Positions 52,698 to 64,000 of a stretch of DNA of 64,000 nt are shown piece after piece. Both the position numbers and the translations under genes were made by a program. Each line of letters begins with the position of its first letter. The first letter of the stretch is position 1. The notes beneath the pieces are model-generated. The model was given only the letters and a program-made list of their open reading frames with translations. It did no database searches and was not told where the DNA came from. Origin of the DNA: Opisthocomus hoazin (Eukaryota > Chordata > Aves > Opisthocomiformes > Opisthocomidae); the NCBI RefSeq assembly GCF_030867145.1, contig NC_134433.1, positions 16,527,896 through 16,591,895 of the forward strand. Reading direction: 5' to 3'.

Positions 52698-53182
52698 CAA
52701 GAAATCTGCTGTAAAAAAATTATCTGAAGATAATTTCCATCTGTTCATATATTTTTTGATAAAGTGTGGAGTTTTTTTAACTGAAGCGTTAGAGGCTTGT
52801 GTAAAGTTAGGTTGTTATGTAAAACCAGACCTTGTTATCGTTTGATGCAAGCATTTTGTTTACCTGTATATGTTTCCTACGTCTTTAATTTCTCAGTTCT
52901 ATTTGCCAAAAAATAAGGTGCAGAGAGCGCTCTGCTTTCATAATATTCAGTAGAATAAAAGGTCACGCTTGCATATTTAAATATAATATTGTTAAGAATG
53001 CTGAGGGAAAGAAAGACGTGTAGAGAGAAGAAGGGTCTGCTCTTGGCTGAGGTCAGAAAGTGTCCGCCCGTCCCGGGCCCCCCGGCCGTGCAGCGGCGTG
53101 CACACAGGCAGGAGCTGCCACTAGTGGGACTGCGCTCGCAAAGTTGGAGCTACAGCTTTTACTTCAAGATAACAAGAGCTTT

Positions 53183-53204
53183 AAAAAAAAAAAAAAAAAA
53201 AAAA
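53183..53204 (+). repeat. Poly(A) run of 22
   Basis: An uninterrupted A run. There is no AATAAA within 30 bases upstream and no recognisable mRNA-like sequence before it, so a retrocopy tail is not supported. Confidence 0.9.
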
Positions 53205-54655
53205 GAAGGAAGAGTGGTAAATAAAGTAAAAGCAGAAGCTTGGAGGTCAGGTCTCCTTTGGTAAAGCTGTGAGGCTGCGCAGCCGGAGAGTGTGGCTGGT
53301 TGAAATCGGTTCCGCTTTGCTCACGCACGTTTGAGTTCAGCGGTCACTGTTAGGCTGGTGGCGTTCCCTGTTAACTTCTGCGAGTGCATGCCGACTGAAG
53401 GGAAGAGTCTGGGAGCAGCAATTAACTGAATTCTAGATTTCATTCACGTGAAAGAATGCCTGTGTCATTTAATTTTAGCAATGTGAGAGAGTGCAACTGA
53501 GCATAAACATTGATTTGGATATTTATAGTTTAAGTTGGCTTAGACATGAGAAATGTATATTTAGCTACAAGCATAACACAGAATTTTCAGGAACATACGG
53601 CCTAAGCTAACTTTGAATAAGGATTCTGTTACTTATCTGTATCTCTTTCTGAGCATGTGTTGGCACTAATAGACAACTGAGAATTTCACATCGGTACTTC
53701 AGAGGGGAATGGATGCTGTGCTGCAGACAGGGTGAGTAGCTGCAGAAGCAGTCTTTCATCTTGCTGCTCAGGTGCCTCGTTGCATTGTCTAGAAAGACAC
53801 AACTTGTCCTGCAGTGAAGTTTAGCTCGTCAAGTAAGTAATAGGTAGTGAGTGGTATTGAGTTTCCCGTTAGCTTACTGAGAGAGATTTTGAGTTGGCAG
53901 TTGAGTTAGCATTTGTCATTAGTTCATTTGTCTGGTAGTTTGTGATGTTTTGGGGTAGCTAATGTGCTGCTGGAGTTTGTCACTCATCAAAGCATCGTGC
54001 TTCAGCATTTTCATTATGAAGTCACGCAGACTTGTATTGCTGCCGCTGGTATTTGTATACAGACTGTATCCTTGCCCATCTAGTCACCATTACGTTTTAA
54101 ATCAGCTGTCCTTGGCACGTCATCTGCTTTGACTACAGGTTGGTTTTAAAGTGAACTTAACCCAAGCAGGCAAAGCAGAAAAGAATCTCTCGAACAATGA
54201 GCATTAAATTGCTATGTTTATCCATTTTCATTGTGTTTGAACATAAAGATGTGCATATTAATGCAATAGCAAAGCTCGGTGTTTCTGAACTGTGACAAAA
54301 GGTGGGGGGAGTTCCTGAAGCAGGAAAAGATGTGTAGGTGCCTTCCCCCAGGTTCTGCAGATTTGCTCAGCTGTGCTCTGGTTTGGCAAATGGCCACGAA
54401 CCGAGTTGGGTACCTAATTTGCTGAAAACAGAGCAATTTGCTCTGTAGGTATTCACTGTTAACACGTTGCTAGAGTGTTGGCAAAAATCTGGATTTTAGT
54501 TTCAGTGACAAACTCTGTCTGTGCCCTGTGTTTCCAATTGTCTCACTTGATTTTTGGAAGCCTGGTGTATATTCTAAGAATAAGGAGCTGTCCTTTGCAG
54601 AAGTGCTCCCTGGTTCGCTGGCGAGACATGCTGCTGCCATCTGGTGGGATTCTTC

Positions 54656-54686
<31 letters not shown>

Positions 54687-54703
54687 TAATAATGATAATA
54701 ATG
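54656..54703 (+). repeat. AAT trinucleotide microsatellite
   Basis: About 15 AAT-type units with single interruptions (AAC, ATG) occur in NLK intron 1. It keeps several frames open (poly-Asn or poly-Ile on plus, poly-Tyr on minus), which explains the long spurious ORFs at 54470-55039. Confidence 0.92.
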
Positions 54704-56025
54704 AAAAAAAAGAGTCTGTTGAACCTGCCAAGGCTGATTTGTTTTGGAGCGAGGGTGAAGCCTCACACCTGTGCGAGAGGCACTTGTCCCGTTTCCACGC
54801 AGGATTCCCAGAGCAGTGAGGAGGAGCTGCAGCTTCTGTGGGGGCAGACGGGGAGCAGTTACTGGTGGTGGTGGTGGCTCAAGCTGCTGGCACTGCTGCT
54901 GAAATCCTGGGGAAATGCCTTGTTGGCTGGGATATATCCACGCACGTGGGATAAGAAACTGTGACTCTGTGAGGTGTGCGGGGATTGTTTTTGTCTTATA
55001 TGTGTCTCTTAATTTTGAAAAGTTATTGTCATTCATCAAAGATTGTGAAATCGAGCAATCTGTTTTATTGTTATCAAAACTATGTCACAGGCATCTCCGT
55101 GGGAAGTCTGTAACAAATAACAATAGAAAAAAGTATGTGATTTTTTTTAAAAAAAGTTCTGATTTATACAATTTTAAATTGCAGTGTGGTTTTTAATGTG
55201 TTTGCTTCTAATACTTTGTATTCAGAAGGTCAAACAGCAGTATAACCTTCCAAATAGGTTGGCTATTGATGTTGAGATAAGACATTGTGTACAGGCTGAC
55301 GTAACTTTTAAAGGCAGAAATAATTTAGTCTAAATCTACCTTTCATTCCTGGCCTTCAAAGGCCTGAAATTACTAAAGTCGTTGCTAAATAAAAACCGGA
55401 AGAATATTGCATGCAATTGACTGTTGCCTGGACCCTAGAACTATGCTAAGAGGGTTTTGTCACTGTACTGGTACTAAGCACAGCGATAGGAAAGATATTT
55501 CTAGGATAAACCGATGATCTCCTAACGGTTCCTTTAAAGAAACGTGGCATGCTGAGCAAGTATGCAAGATAGGTAACTTGTTTTGGAAAAAATTGCTACA
55601 ATGTGTGTTAGGAAAAGAAAAAAAAAGCGGTTACAGCTTCGAGAAAGTGTGAATAACTGCAGGAAAAGTTCCCCTTCTGATATCTGATATTGCTGTGAGC
55701 CATGGTGATGTTTTGCATAGTTAATGCAAATAATAATGCAAAAGTCCGGTGTGGTAAGCACGAAAAGTTTAGAAAAAGGTAAATTATGAAAATTTGTGTT
55801 GTGAAACCTTTTAAGACTTTCAGTGTGAGATGTTTTTTCCTAAGCTAAAGCTGTTTGTATCACCATCTTTTTCCAGTCCCCCAAAACTCACCTGTTTGTG
55901 GAAGACAGTACTTGAACATTAGGAAAATGTCCTATGTTAATTAGCATTTAGATGGCCAACTGTTTGCTTTGCTTTAAACTATTTCATCTGACATTTCGTG
56001 TTAGTCTAAAATGACTTGCTTGTGA

Positions 56026-56454
56026 TTGATCGAAAAGATACAAAAGGGCTCGAAAGTTGATCCTGGGGCTGTCATTGTGGGTGAGACCAAGCACAAGAGC
56101 AGTGCTGTGAGCAGAAGCGGCGTCTCCGTGGGAGGGACAGAATATCCACCAGAACTGGGTGGAGAGGCTCTGGGAGGAGTAATCCCCACCAATAACGTTA
56201 TCCGGAGAGAAGATCCCTACAGAACGTTCAAACTAGGCAAATCCAAAGAGCCTTTTAAAGTACTGCTGTTACAGCTGGCTAGGATGCGACAACAGTACTA
56301 ATCGAGAACAGAACTTGGAGTTTTCCTGAAGAGTGGAGAACACCTACAATGTGATATGCTGATTTTTGGGGTAGAGAAATGTGCTTTTAGTAGCGGGCAA
56401 CAAAAATGTTTAAAAGTAACAAATAAAACGGTCAACAGCAGTTTAAAAAAAAAA
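56026..56454 (+). pseudogene. Putative 5'-truncated retrocopy of an unidentified mRNA
   Basis: Bases 56026-56301 are open for 91 codons with protein-like composition: charged and hydrophobic residues mixed, Gly-rich middle, C-terminus ending LLLQLARMRQQY. There is no ATG at the front, and an in-frame TGA lies just before it (56023-56025). After the TAA come 120 bases of UTR-like sequence, AATAAA at 56422-56427, and a run of ten A at 56445-56454, 17 bases past the hexamer. That is the layout of an mRNA 3' end copied into DNA. The parent gene was not recognised. An alternative is a genuine 3' exon of a nested gene, though no convincing acceptor lies directly upstream. Confidence 0.45.
56422..56427 (+). 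terminator. Poly(A) hexamer of the putative retrocopy
   Basis: AATAAA lies 17 bases before a ten-A run. The spacing is that between a hexamer and the cleavage site in mature mRNA. Confidence 0.5.
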
Positions 56455-59400
56455 TCCCCGCGGGCTATTTGGAGCACTTGGCTGTCTGTGTCGGCTGTTG
56501 TGTTGCACGTTGCTGATGGTCTGCGCTCCTCTGGGTACGCAGGAAGCTTTCCGCTGAAGTGATGCCTCGGCTTTGTCCACACAGACTGTAACAGAAAAAT
56601 GCCAACAGAAATTTCCTCTTAGAAAAGATTAACCACTGTTTAATTTTTTCTAGTTCCAGCACGCAAACGCTTTCCCTTCGAAGCTGTGATACAGATGTCT
56701 TTAGAACTCATTTTCGAAGTACCGTAGCCCTGCGTTGCTCGGCCGGGCAGAGCCCCTCTGCTGCTGGCAGGCTGTCGTGGGCAGGCTGCGGGCACCGGGC
56801 AGAACCTTTCCAGACAGGAGCACTGCGTGGAGTACTGCCTTGTTTGGTTTTCCACGTTGTATGTTATACTTCAGTGAGTTTTTCTGTTCTCTGCGGCGTC
56901 TGATGCAGCTAGGCAGTGATTTCCTGAGAAAGAGACTGAGTGGGTTTTATCCAGTTATTTCTTGGAGGAAAGCAGGAGGATGCCTGAGGCAAAAGAGACG
57001 ATACTGGCAATGGGCACATCACAGAGCTGAGGGTGTATCGTGTCTCTCAGTTACCATCGCGATTTAAGGATCTGCAGGTGATTATCTTTAATCGCTAGGT
57101 CAGTATTTTTTAAGGGATTGCTTTATCTAAATTGGATTCTGACTCTAGTAGTGAAGAAATATAGTAGAACAATGACCTTATTTAGGTTTTTTTAATGCGG
57201 GAAATTTTGCAAAGCTTGTATGTTCAAGTTGGTTCGGTGTTTTTTTCAAATTTCATGAAAAGAAAAATTCTGTTAACGTTTAAATGAGTATTCCCCAAAT
57301 GTGCTGAATTAAGTGAAATGGATATAATAACTCCCGGCATTTACATCAGACGTAGGGAATTAGGTGATGTTCTATCTAAGTAGTATACTAGATTGTTCAT
57401 TGTTGTCTCGTGAGATGATGCAAGGAGGAAGGAATGTGGATAACTTTTTTTTTCCTCAAAGTCAAGTAAGGACCATTTTGGATAAATTGTTTCACTGTAA
57501 ATTATGCCAAGGTCAGCATTTCACAGGTCACTGGAAATGCCTGTTGTGTGGCAGCACCTGCAGAGCTGGGTGGTGTTGGTAGCCACATAGAGCGGTGCGC
57601 TGGTGATGCAGTTGGGTCATGGTACCATTCAGGATTTTCTCTTTCTGAATTCTGCCAATGTTACAGCGGAACAGCTTGTGGCTGGATCTGCAATCTAATA
57701 CTGATTTTCGATAAGACATGTTTCAGATGTTCTCGTCCCCTCTCCCCCCCTCCATACTCCTTCACCTTTTCTTTTAAGGGAGTTTTTAAATTGTCGATTT
57801 CACTAATCTAACAACAAGAATGCCTTTAGTGTTTGTGAATGGGCGAAGGTGTAAGCGTTCATACCAGTTGTATATGATCAAATAGAGTAGTAAATAAAGG
57901 CGAGTAACAAATGTGTATGTTGTAAGAGGCTGCTTGATTTCTTGGGGGAACAATGGGATTGAGAGTGAAAATAGCTCTGGGCAGGTAAAGCAGAAGGAAG
58001 CCTTTGGGATGTGTTTGAAGTGTTTTTTGATGACTTGTAATGGTTGTATCTGGGTCTCATGTATCTTTAATCCTCCGGAAAGTTCTGCCTTGTAGTCTGG
58101 AATACGTAACGTTCGGCTTTTTGTAGGAGAAAGGCTAGCTCAAAGTTGTATGGAGCTTACTTAAACTGAATATACGCATATTAAAATAAGCAATAATTTG
58201 TTGATGTAATTGGTAATGTTTTTTAAAATGGTGTAGTAAAAAAATCCACAAAGAACTGTAAATTGTGTTAGAAAATAAGAGAATTGAGAAGCCATCTTAG
58301 TCTGCAGAACTGAGCATAAATGAATGAGTTTTATGATGGAAGGAGATGCTTGGGGGAATAATACTGTATTTTAGGTTAAACTGTTTCTGTAGGCTACTGT
58401 ATGTAAGGAGAGCCATCCGTTCTGTGTTTGAGGGTTAGCTTCTGAAGTCCAGTTTGTCTGAGTTGTTGGTAAGCAAATACAGAACAGTAGCTTTACTACT
58501 AGATTTTGTGTCCCAACGAGATCTAGCTCCCAGGTTTGTTTTTTTTTTATATGGAAGTTTTGGTTACTTGAGCACGGCGTGCCTATGATTTCTGAAGAAA
58601 AGTTGCAGTGGAGCAGTCGTGTCCTCTGTTTATGCAGAATATGAGAATTTTTCCCCTCTCTATTTTTCAAAGATTAAAATGGCTCACAGGGAAGGCTACA
58701 ACCTTCTTGCATGATCCAGGGATAATTTAGTTGGGTGGAGTGTGCAGCTGTGTTGCAACATTTAATCAGTTCACAACCCTATTCGCCTTGATCTAGCCAA
58801 GGTTCTCCGTGGGGACTCTCTGGTGGCCAGCCCTGTAGCCACTCCGTGCTCGCAATTGCTTGGTGACGCTGATATTCTCGTAGAGTACTTGGTATAAGGT
58901 GTGCTGAAGCAGTGTTAATTACTTGCTAGTAGCAAGAAGATGTTCTAGGACTGTTCTAACTGGTTCAAACAGAATTTCAACTGAGAAAGAGTAAATCTTT
59001 TTCTACCCTTGTGGGTTATACCTTTGCTGCGTTTAGATTTCTGTTAATCTGATTTCTGTGCTTATTTCCTAACTCTGGAGATTTCCTGAGAATAGAACTG
59101 GCTACTTCATTGAATTTGTTGAAAAATGAAAGTCCTTGGAACAGAGAATAAGGTGATACAGGGGCAATTTAGATTTTAAAATCCTTCTGGAATACGAGAA
59201 GTAATGTAAAAAGTAGGGTCTGTACTCAGAACAGATTCTAGGGTTTACTGAAAAACCATTTATTTCTGGTCAAAAGAATTCAGTACAAAGAAGCTTGACT
59301 CAGTTACTGCAATTTCCTCTTTAACCTTCAGAATCTAAGAGTAAGCACTTGATTAAGTTATAAATATTATTGCAAGAGTAGTCTATCTGACAATGTTTGG

Positions 59401-61949
59401 ATTTTGTTTCTGAAATTGAAGTACGTAGTGTGCCTGGTCCCAGTGGCCGATGTCCATGTTACGTTTCTGTAGCAGATTATTGAATGGCTGTGATCAGTGG
59501 CTGTGTTCCCTATTGCTTAGTACCAGGTATTTACCATGATATAACCACTTTCTGTAAACAAATATAGCCTCAGTTTTCCAAGCCGTAGCTTGGATTTATG
59601 CCAGGTGGAGTCGGTCCTAACTTACCTGTGAAGCTGGGAACTTCTGGAAGTAACGAAGAGTGGTTTTAGGTGACGCAGCTTTAGATGACACAAGTGACCA
59701 GACTCGTTAGCGCGGTGTAAGCTGCCGAGTGTGGAGCTGCGTAGATCTCCTCCCATGCTGCCAGTTAGGGAGGGGACAGCGTACGGTGATGTGTGTGTGC
59801 TGGAGAAGCGGAGCTGAAGGGTGGGAGCTTCTTGGAGGAGAGACTTGGGGTGAGGTGGGGTTACCTGGGAACGCAGAATGGAGGAAATGGAAGTGGGAGA
59901 ATCCCTGCTGCGTGTGACATTCCCGTTGGCCAGGGCCACAGCTGTGTCACACATCTGTCGCTGGTGACAGCTCTCGGAGATGCTTGCCTGGGTTGGAATA
60001 GTGCAGATTGGTTTTCAAACAGAGAAAGCAGCTTTATAGCTCTCCAGGTTGTCTAACGCGGATGTGTTCAGCTGTTCTACAAACAGTTAAGTGCAGTCGG
60101 TGTGGACAAAGCCCCAGTGTTATAATTTGAAAGTACACCACATAGTAGATGCTATAAGTTTTGCTTTATTGTGAGTCAAACTAACTATTACATCCAATTT
60201 TGTAAAAGTAGACCCCTGAGTGAGGTAGTAGATGCTTATACGAAAGTGGCTTGTGACAGGCAGTACAAATATGTGTGTGAAGGATAGAGGCTTATGTGGT
60301 TAATGCATTTATTTGTTGATAATAGTATTTGACCGTAATAAGCAGTAACAAGGAAACAGCGAATGCAAGTGGATGGGATGGGTAGTGAATGGGCTGGTAG
60401 CTAAAGGTGGTACAAACCATAGCAATCATCTGCTGTCTACATACGGAGCGGTTACGAAAAGTAATGTTGCTATAGCAGTAAGCCATGCTTTCTAAAAAAA
60501 ATGACATAGGTAACATATTTTCTTTTGTTTTCTTTTTTTCCCTACCGTATGCTGACTGTCCTTCTCATCACTTCCACCTCTTTTTCTTATTTTCCAGTAT
60601 TATCTGTGGTACTTTGTGTGAAGTGCAGCTTATCCACAGCATGTTTAAATGAAGACAGTAGTGTTTAGATACAAGGGCTAAATTGTAGAAAGCTTCTCTG
60701 TGGCTGCTCTGTGGCAATCACTAGAGCTGCATCCATGGTGCGTTGTAGGAGTAGTCTGGAAAAGAGCGAAGTCATCTGCTCTAGGGAAATGTTTGGCTTT
60801 CCTTAGTATGTCGTACATGCCGTGTGGATGGGCTACAGGCTGGCCTGTGGACATAAAATGTGTGCAAATACTTGTGATTCAAGCGTGTAGATCACAGAAC
60901 TGAGTATCTTTTAGGGAAATCTTGCGTGTGGTCAGAAATGCCCTAACGTGGCCAAAGTATAATATATTAAAATTTTTAAGGTACTCATACTTTTAATATT
61001 TGGTTATATATTGTGGAGTACACTGATAGCCTGGATCCATCACATTGTCAGCACATTTTTCTGGGTTTCAGGGTTCTGTAGTTTTGCTGCAGATTGCCTA
61101 CTGGTGGTTTCAGTAAGCATGGCAAAAATGGCATTGTGTTCAGCTGAACTCAGGTGTGTAGTGTGTGAGTGTGCACGACGTGGTAGGAGTAGGGTGTTGG
61201 AGTACACAAGTGCATGCAACTTCACGGAAGAGAGAGCAGGAGACTAGCCAAACTGCGTTAGGTGAATACAGCCTTTTACCAAAATGCACTGCTATCCAAT
61301 ACGCCAAAACACCAGAAAAATCTGGGCTTCGTTTTAATATTTAAAGCTATATGGTTTTAATTTCGTTATGTGTGAGTGACAGATAAATGCAGGTAGACTC
61401 ATATCAGCCTTGATATTAAATAACTTTCATGGCTGTGGCTGACTTTAGAACGTGGCCATGTACAGTGTTTAAAAGTGCTTAGTAAGAGTTTGTGCTTTAA
61501 TCGGGGGGCTGTAGCAGAATCGGCGTGTCCTAGTAGTGTCATTCTTTAATTTCCTGATGTGGTATTTTTCTATAAAGGCTTGGAAGCATATGTGTGTGAG
61601 TGGAATTTTTATGCTGTTTATGATGTTGGATATAACACCAGAATGGTTATAGCATGAACATTTTGTAGAATATGTATTTTGATAAATTATCTTCTGTTAT
61701 TTCTTTAATTTTCTCTAGAAGGTGGTATGATGATATTTATGTGTAATTTGAAAAAAAAATAATTCAAAGCTTTCTGTTCAAGAACTCTTGCAGGAAATTT
61801 TGTGGAAAGGTAAAATACACTGGAAAACGTAGGAAATCCTTGGACTCTAGGGAAGGATTGCCGTTCCTCTGTTCTCTTGCATATGCAAGCACATTTCAAT
61901 AGGTGCAAAAAACCTTCACCAGAGAAACTGGTGGTTGTTTCCTTGTCAT

Positions 61950-61971
61950 TTTGGAATGGTGCTATTCCAAA
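61950..61971. repeat. Short perfect hairpin in NLK intron 1
   Basis: TTTGGAAT and ATTCCAAA form perfect 8-base arms around a 6-base loop. They lie within a block (61877-62112) where open frames exist on both strands. No flanking stem extension typical of a microRNA precursor was seen. Confidence 0.6.
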
Positions 61972-64000
61972 TTTTAATCCTAAATCTATTCCCAGTTTCA
62001 TGGCAATATTTTTCTTCATTATTCTGGCACCACCAGGCGGTGCTCTTATGGTTTTCTTCATTTTGTAAGCTAAATGTGGTGTTAGAATAGAGCCTTTGCT
62101 TAATGGCAGCAATAAAGCTGAGGGTGGATGGAGCTGATGGTCAAGTAGTTATTCTGGCTTTAATCTACGTTCTTAGCTTTTTTCTGAAAAGCTGCTGGCT
62201 TTCCCTTCTCTGTTGAAAGTGAGTGTAGAGTTTTTGATTTCAGATGATGCATTTTCTTATTTAATATAAATTCTTGTAACTATTGAGGAATATTTATCTA
62301 TTAATAGCAGAATTTATTCCATAAAAGTAGTAGCAATTTTCAGAAATGAGCAATCTTCTTTGTGTGAAGTAATTGCTAAGATCTGTGTGAGCACTCTTTG
62401 AGCTCTGCAAATGAGACTTGAAAGCCAGTCTAGTTGTAGATTAGGAAGAAGTCATCTAGCATGTGGTCTGGGGCACTGGACTTTGTCTCACTGAAAACCA
62501 TTTTATTTTTCTTCTGACTGTTTTGGTTCCTAATTAGTAGGTTGAGGTTTGTTACAGGAAATGCAGGAGAAGTTGTATCACCGTCCGCTCTGAACCCTGT
62601 TCGGCTGCCTGTGGCCCTTCTGCCTGGAGTGGAACCTCACGCGTGCGGACGGCTGAACAGAAGGGTGTGTCTTGCTGCCTCTTAACAGAGTACCGTTCTG
62701 GCTTCCTCCTGCCTTCCTTTTTAAAGGCCCTTGACAACTGATATGAAACTGTTTGAAAGCCCTAAATAAGAGCTTTTTTCCCCTCCAGAGATTACATAGT
62801 AAGTGGAACAAAGGCATTGTTAAAAAGGCTGTTCTCATATAGCAACAGAACTTTTCTGTGGATGTTCGTGTAAATTCTTGTTGGCCCATTTACTTCAGAT
62901 CTCTGGTTTGGAGGGAGAATAGCTTGCAGGTAAGCTTTATGGAAGAAGAAAGAGAACATATCAGTTATTCCCAGTCTGTTTGCAATCCATCTTTGTTAAT
63001 TTTATCAGTTCCTAGGCTGACATTCTGAGGTAAAATGAACGAGAATTTCCTGAATCTCTTAGTGCTTTCTGAATCTTCTGTGTTCTCCCTAAGTGCTTTT
63101 GAAATCCTCTAGACCAGACCTCCTTGATGTTGATTTGTAGCCTGTGGGTGTGTTGATGAAACAAAATGACTCTTTTTGTTACTGTCCTAACTGACTGAAG
63201 GAACATGGATCAAATAGGTCATGGAAAGACATGATATTCATAAAATTAATATGCATATTGTGGTACTGCACAGGGTTACAAACGTAGACTGTATAGAGTA
63301 ATTGGCATCCAAGCGTGCCTTCAGCAGTTACTGTGTCTGGCTTGAGCTGTGGCAACAGTTTAGAAAGTTGCATCTGCAAACTAGCTCTTAACTGCATATA
63401 CGTTGAAAAAAAAAGGTAGTCAAAACAATACAAGAAAACTTGAGATGCTGTTTGTTGGTTTTTTTAACAGAAGTGAGGAGTCTTCCATTCAGTTAGGATT
63501 TTTCGAGTCGTGATTCCTATGCCAATTGCAAGGAGATACCCAGAACAAACAAGAGCAGACACAGGCTGAAGGTGATGTCGTGGAAAATGAAGATCTGCCA
63601 ATAGTTTTGTAAGGGCACATGTACTCTAAGTCATCGTTCTGGGCACTGATCTTGCTAACGTGATGTTCAGGTGAAGGACAAGGGAGTCTAATGGTTTGTG
63701 CTTTCTTGTAGTTCAGCATACATGGATGAAAAAAACCAAACAAACACAAAAGCAGCCAAGGGTTGTATGGAGGAAAACATCCAGCTCTTAAAGGGAAATA
63801 AACGCAATGAGTGGTAACTAGCAACTACCTTATTTTTAAGTCTAAATTGAAATTGCTGGGGAGAGAAGCTCCCACATAATAATTGCTGTTAATTTAAATA
63901 GGGAAATCTCTGCTTTTCCTCACCGCGTATTCCTTTCACTGGTTTGAATTGACCAAATGAATTCACTGCTACTGTCCATGACGTTTTCGGATTTTTTTAT

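Larger units (their letters stand above)
51372..64000 (+). other. NLK: NLK intron 1 (5' part, continuing beyond the window)
   Basis: It begins with the GTGAGT donor at 51372 and no acceptor leading to the next NLK kinase exon (expected to begin with the rest of Trp153, then Ser-Val-Thr) was found. Long first introns are typical of NLK. It contains a GC-richer block with long overlapping ORFs (52083-52697), a 22-A run, an AAT microsatellite, the putative retrocopy at 56026-56454 and a short hairpin at 61950-61971. No CR1 3' end was recognised here. Confidence 0.85.

Noticed and set aside
53183-53204. 22-A run as a possible retrocopy tail
   Set aside because: There is no poly(A) hexamer or mRNA-like sequence upstream; a simple homopolymer is the easier explanation.
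54470-55039. 189-codon minus-strand ORF containing a poly-Tyr run
   Set aside because: The length is explained by the AAT microsatellite staying open on every frame, and the flanks have no protein-like features.

Overview
The window is vertebrate nuclear DNA, most likely from a bird. The evidence is two recognisable genes with spliced, sauropsid-like exons, 3' ends of CR1 LINEs, few young repeats, compact introns in LYRM9, and a very GC-rich CpG-island promoter inside AT-rich flanks. Gene names rest on remembered protein families, not on a database search.

Left part (about 1-11.4 kb): LYRM9, a small LYR-motif protein, lies on the minus strand. Its whole coding sequence can be rebuilt from three exons (11402-11277, 10562-10470 and 9271-9254). 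All three are in phase 0, have canonical GT/AG borders, and together give 78 residues. The last coding exon holds only five codons and a stop. Two possible poly(A) signals lie at 8913-8918 and 8226-8231. No exon was recognised from 1 to 8.2 kb.

Middle (about 11.4-48.4 kb): AT-rich DNA with no recognisable coding exon. It is either intergenic or a long 5' intron of LYRM9. It holds two CR1 3' ends, two older CR1-like fragments, several ancient palindromic and MIR-like repeat relics, and a possible hAT terminus.

Promoter (about 48.4-50.6 kb): a CpG island. Between 49106 and 49714 it carries eleven ATTGG (inverted CCAAT) boxes, all in the same orientation, interspersed with GC boxes. It probably fires in both directions: NLK to the right, and an unproven transcript (perhaps the LYRM9 first exon) to the left.

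Right part (about 49.8-64 kb): NLK (Nemo-like kinase) starts on the plus strand. A likely 5'-UTR intron (49830-50349) is followed by a leader with ten upstream ORFs, one of them only a start and a stop codon. The first coding exon (50914-51371) encodes the His/Ala/Gln/Pro-rich N-terminus and ends inside the glycine-rich loop of the kinase domain. Everything from 51372 to the window end is NLK intron 1. The main surprise there is an ORF of about 91 codons with no start codon (56026-56301), followed by AATAAA and a poly(A) run. It looks like a 5'-truncated retrocopy of an unidentified mRNA.

No bacterial features, CRISPR array, rRNA or convincing tRNA was seen. The 'undescribed' candidates most worth checking are the one-way CCAAT-box array, the uORF-dense NLK leader and the intronic retrocopy.
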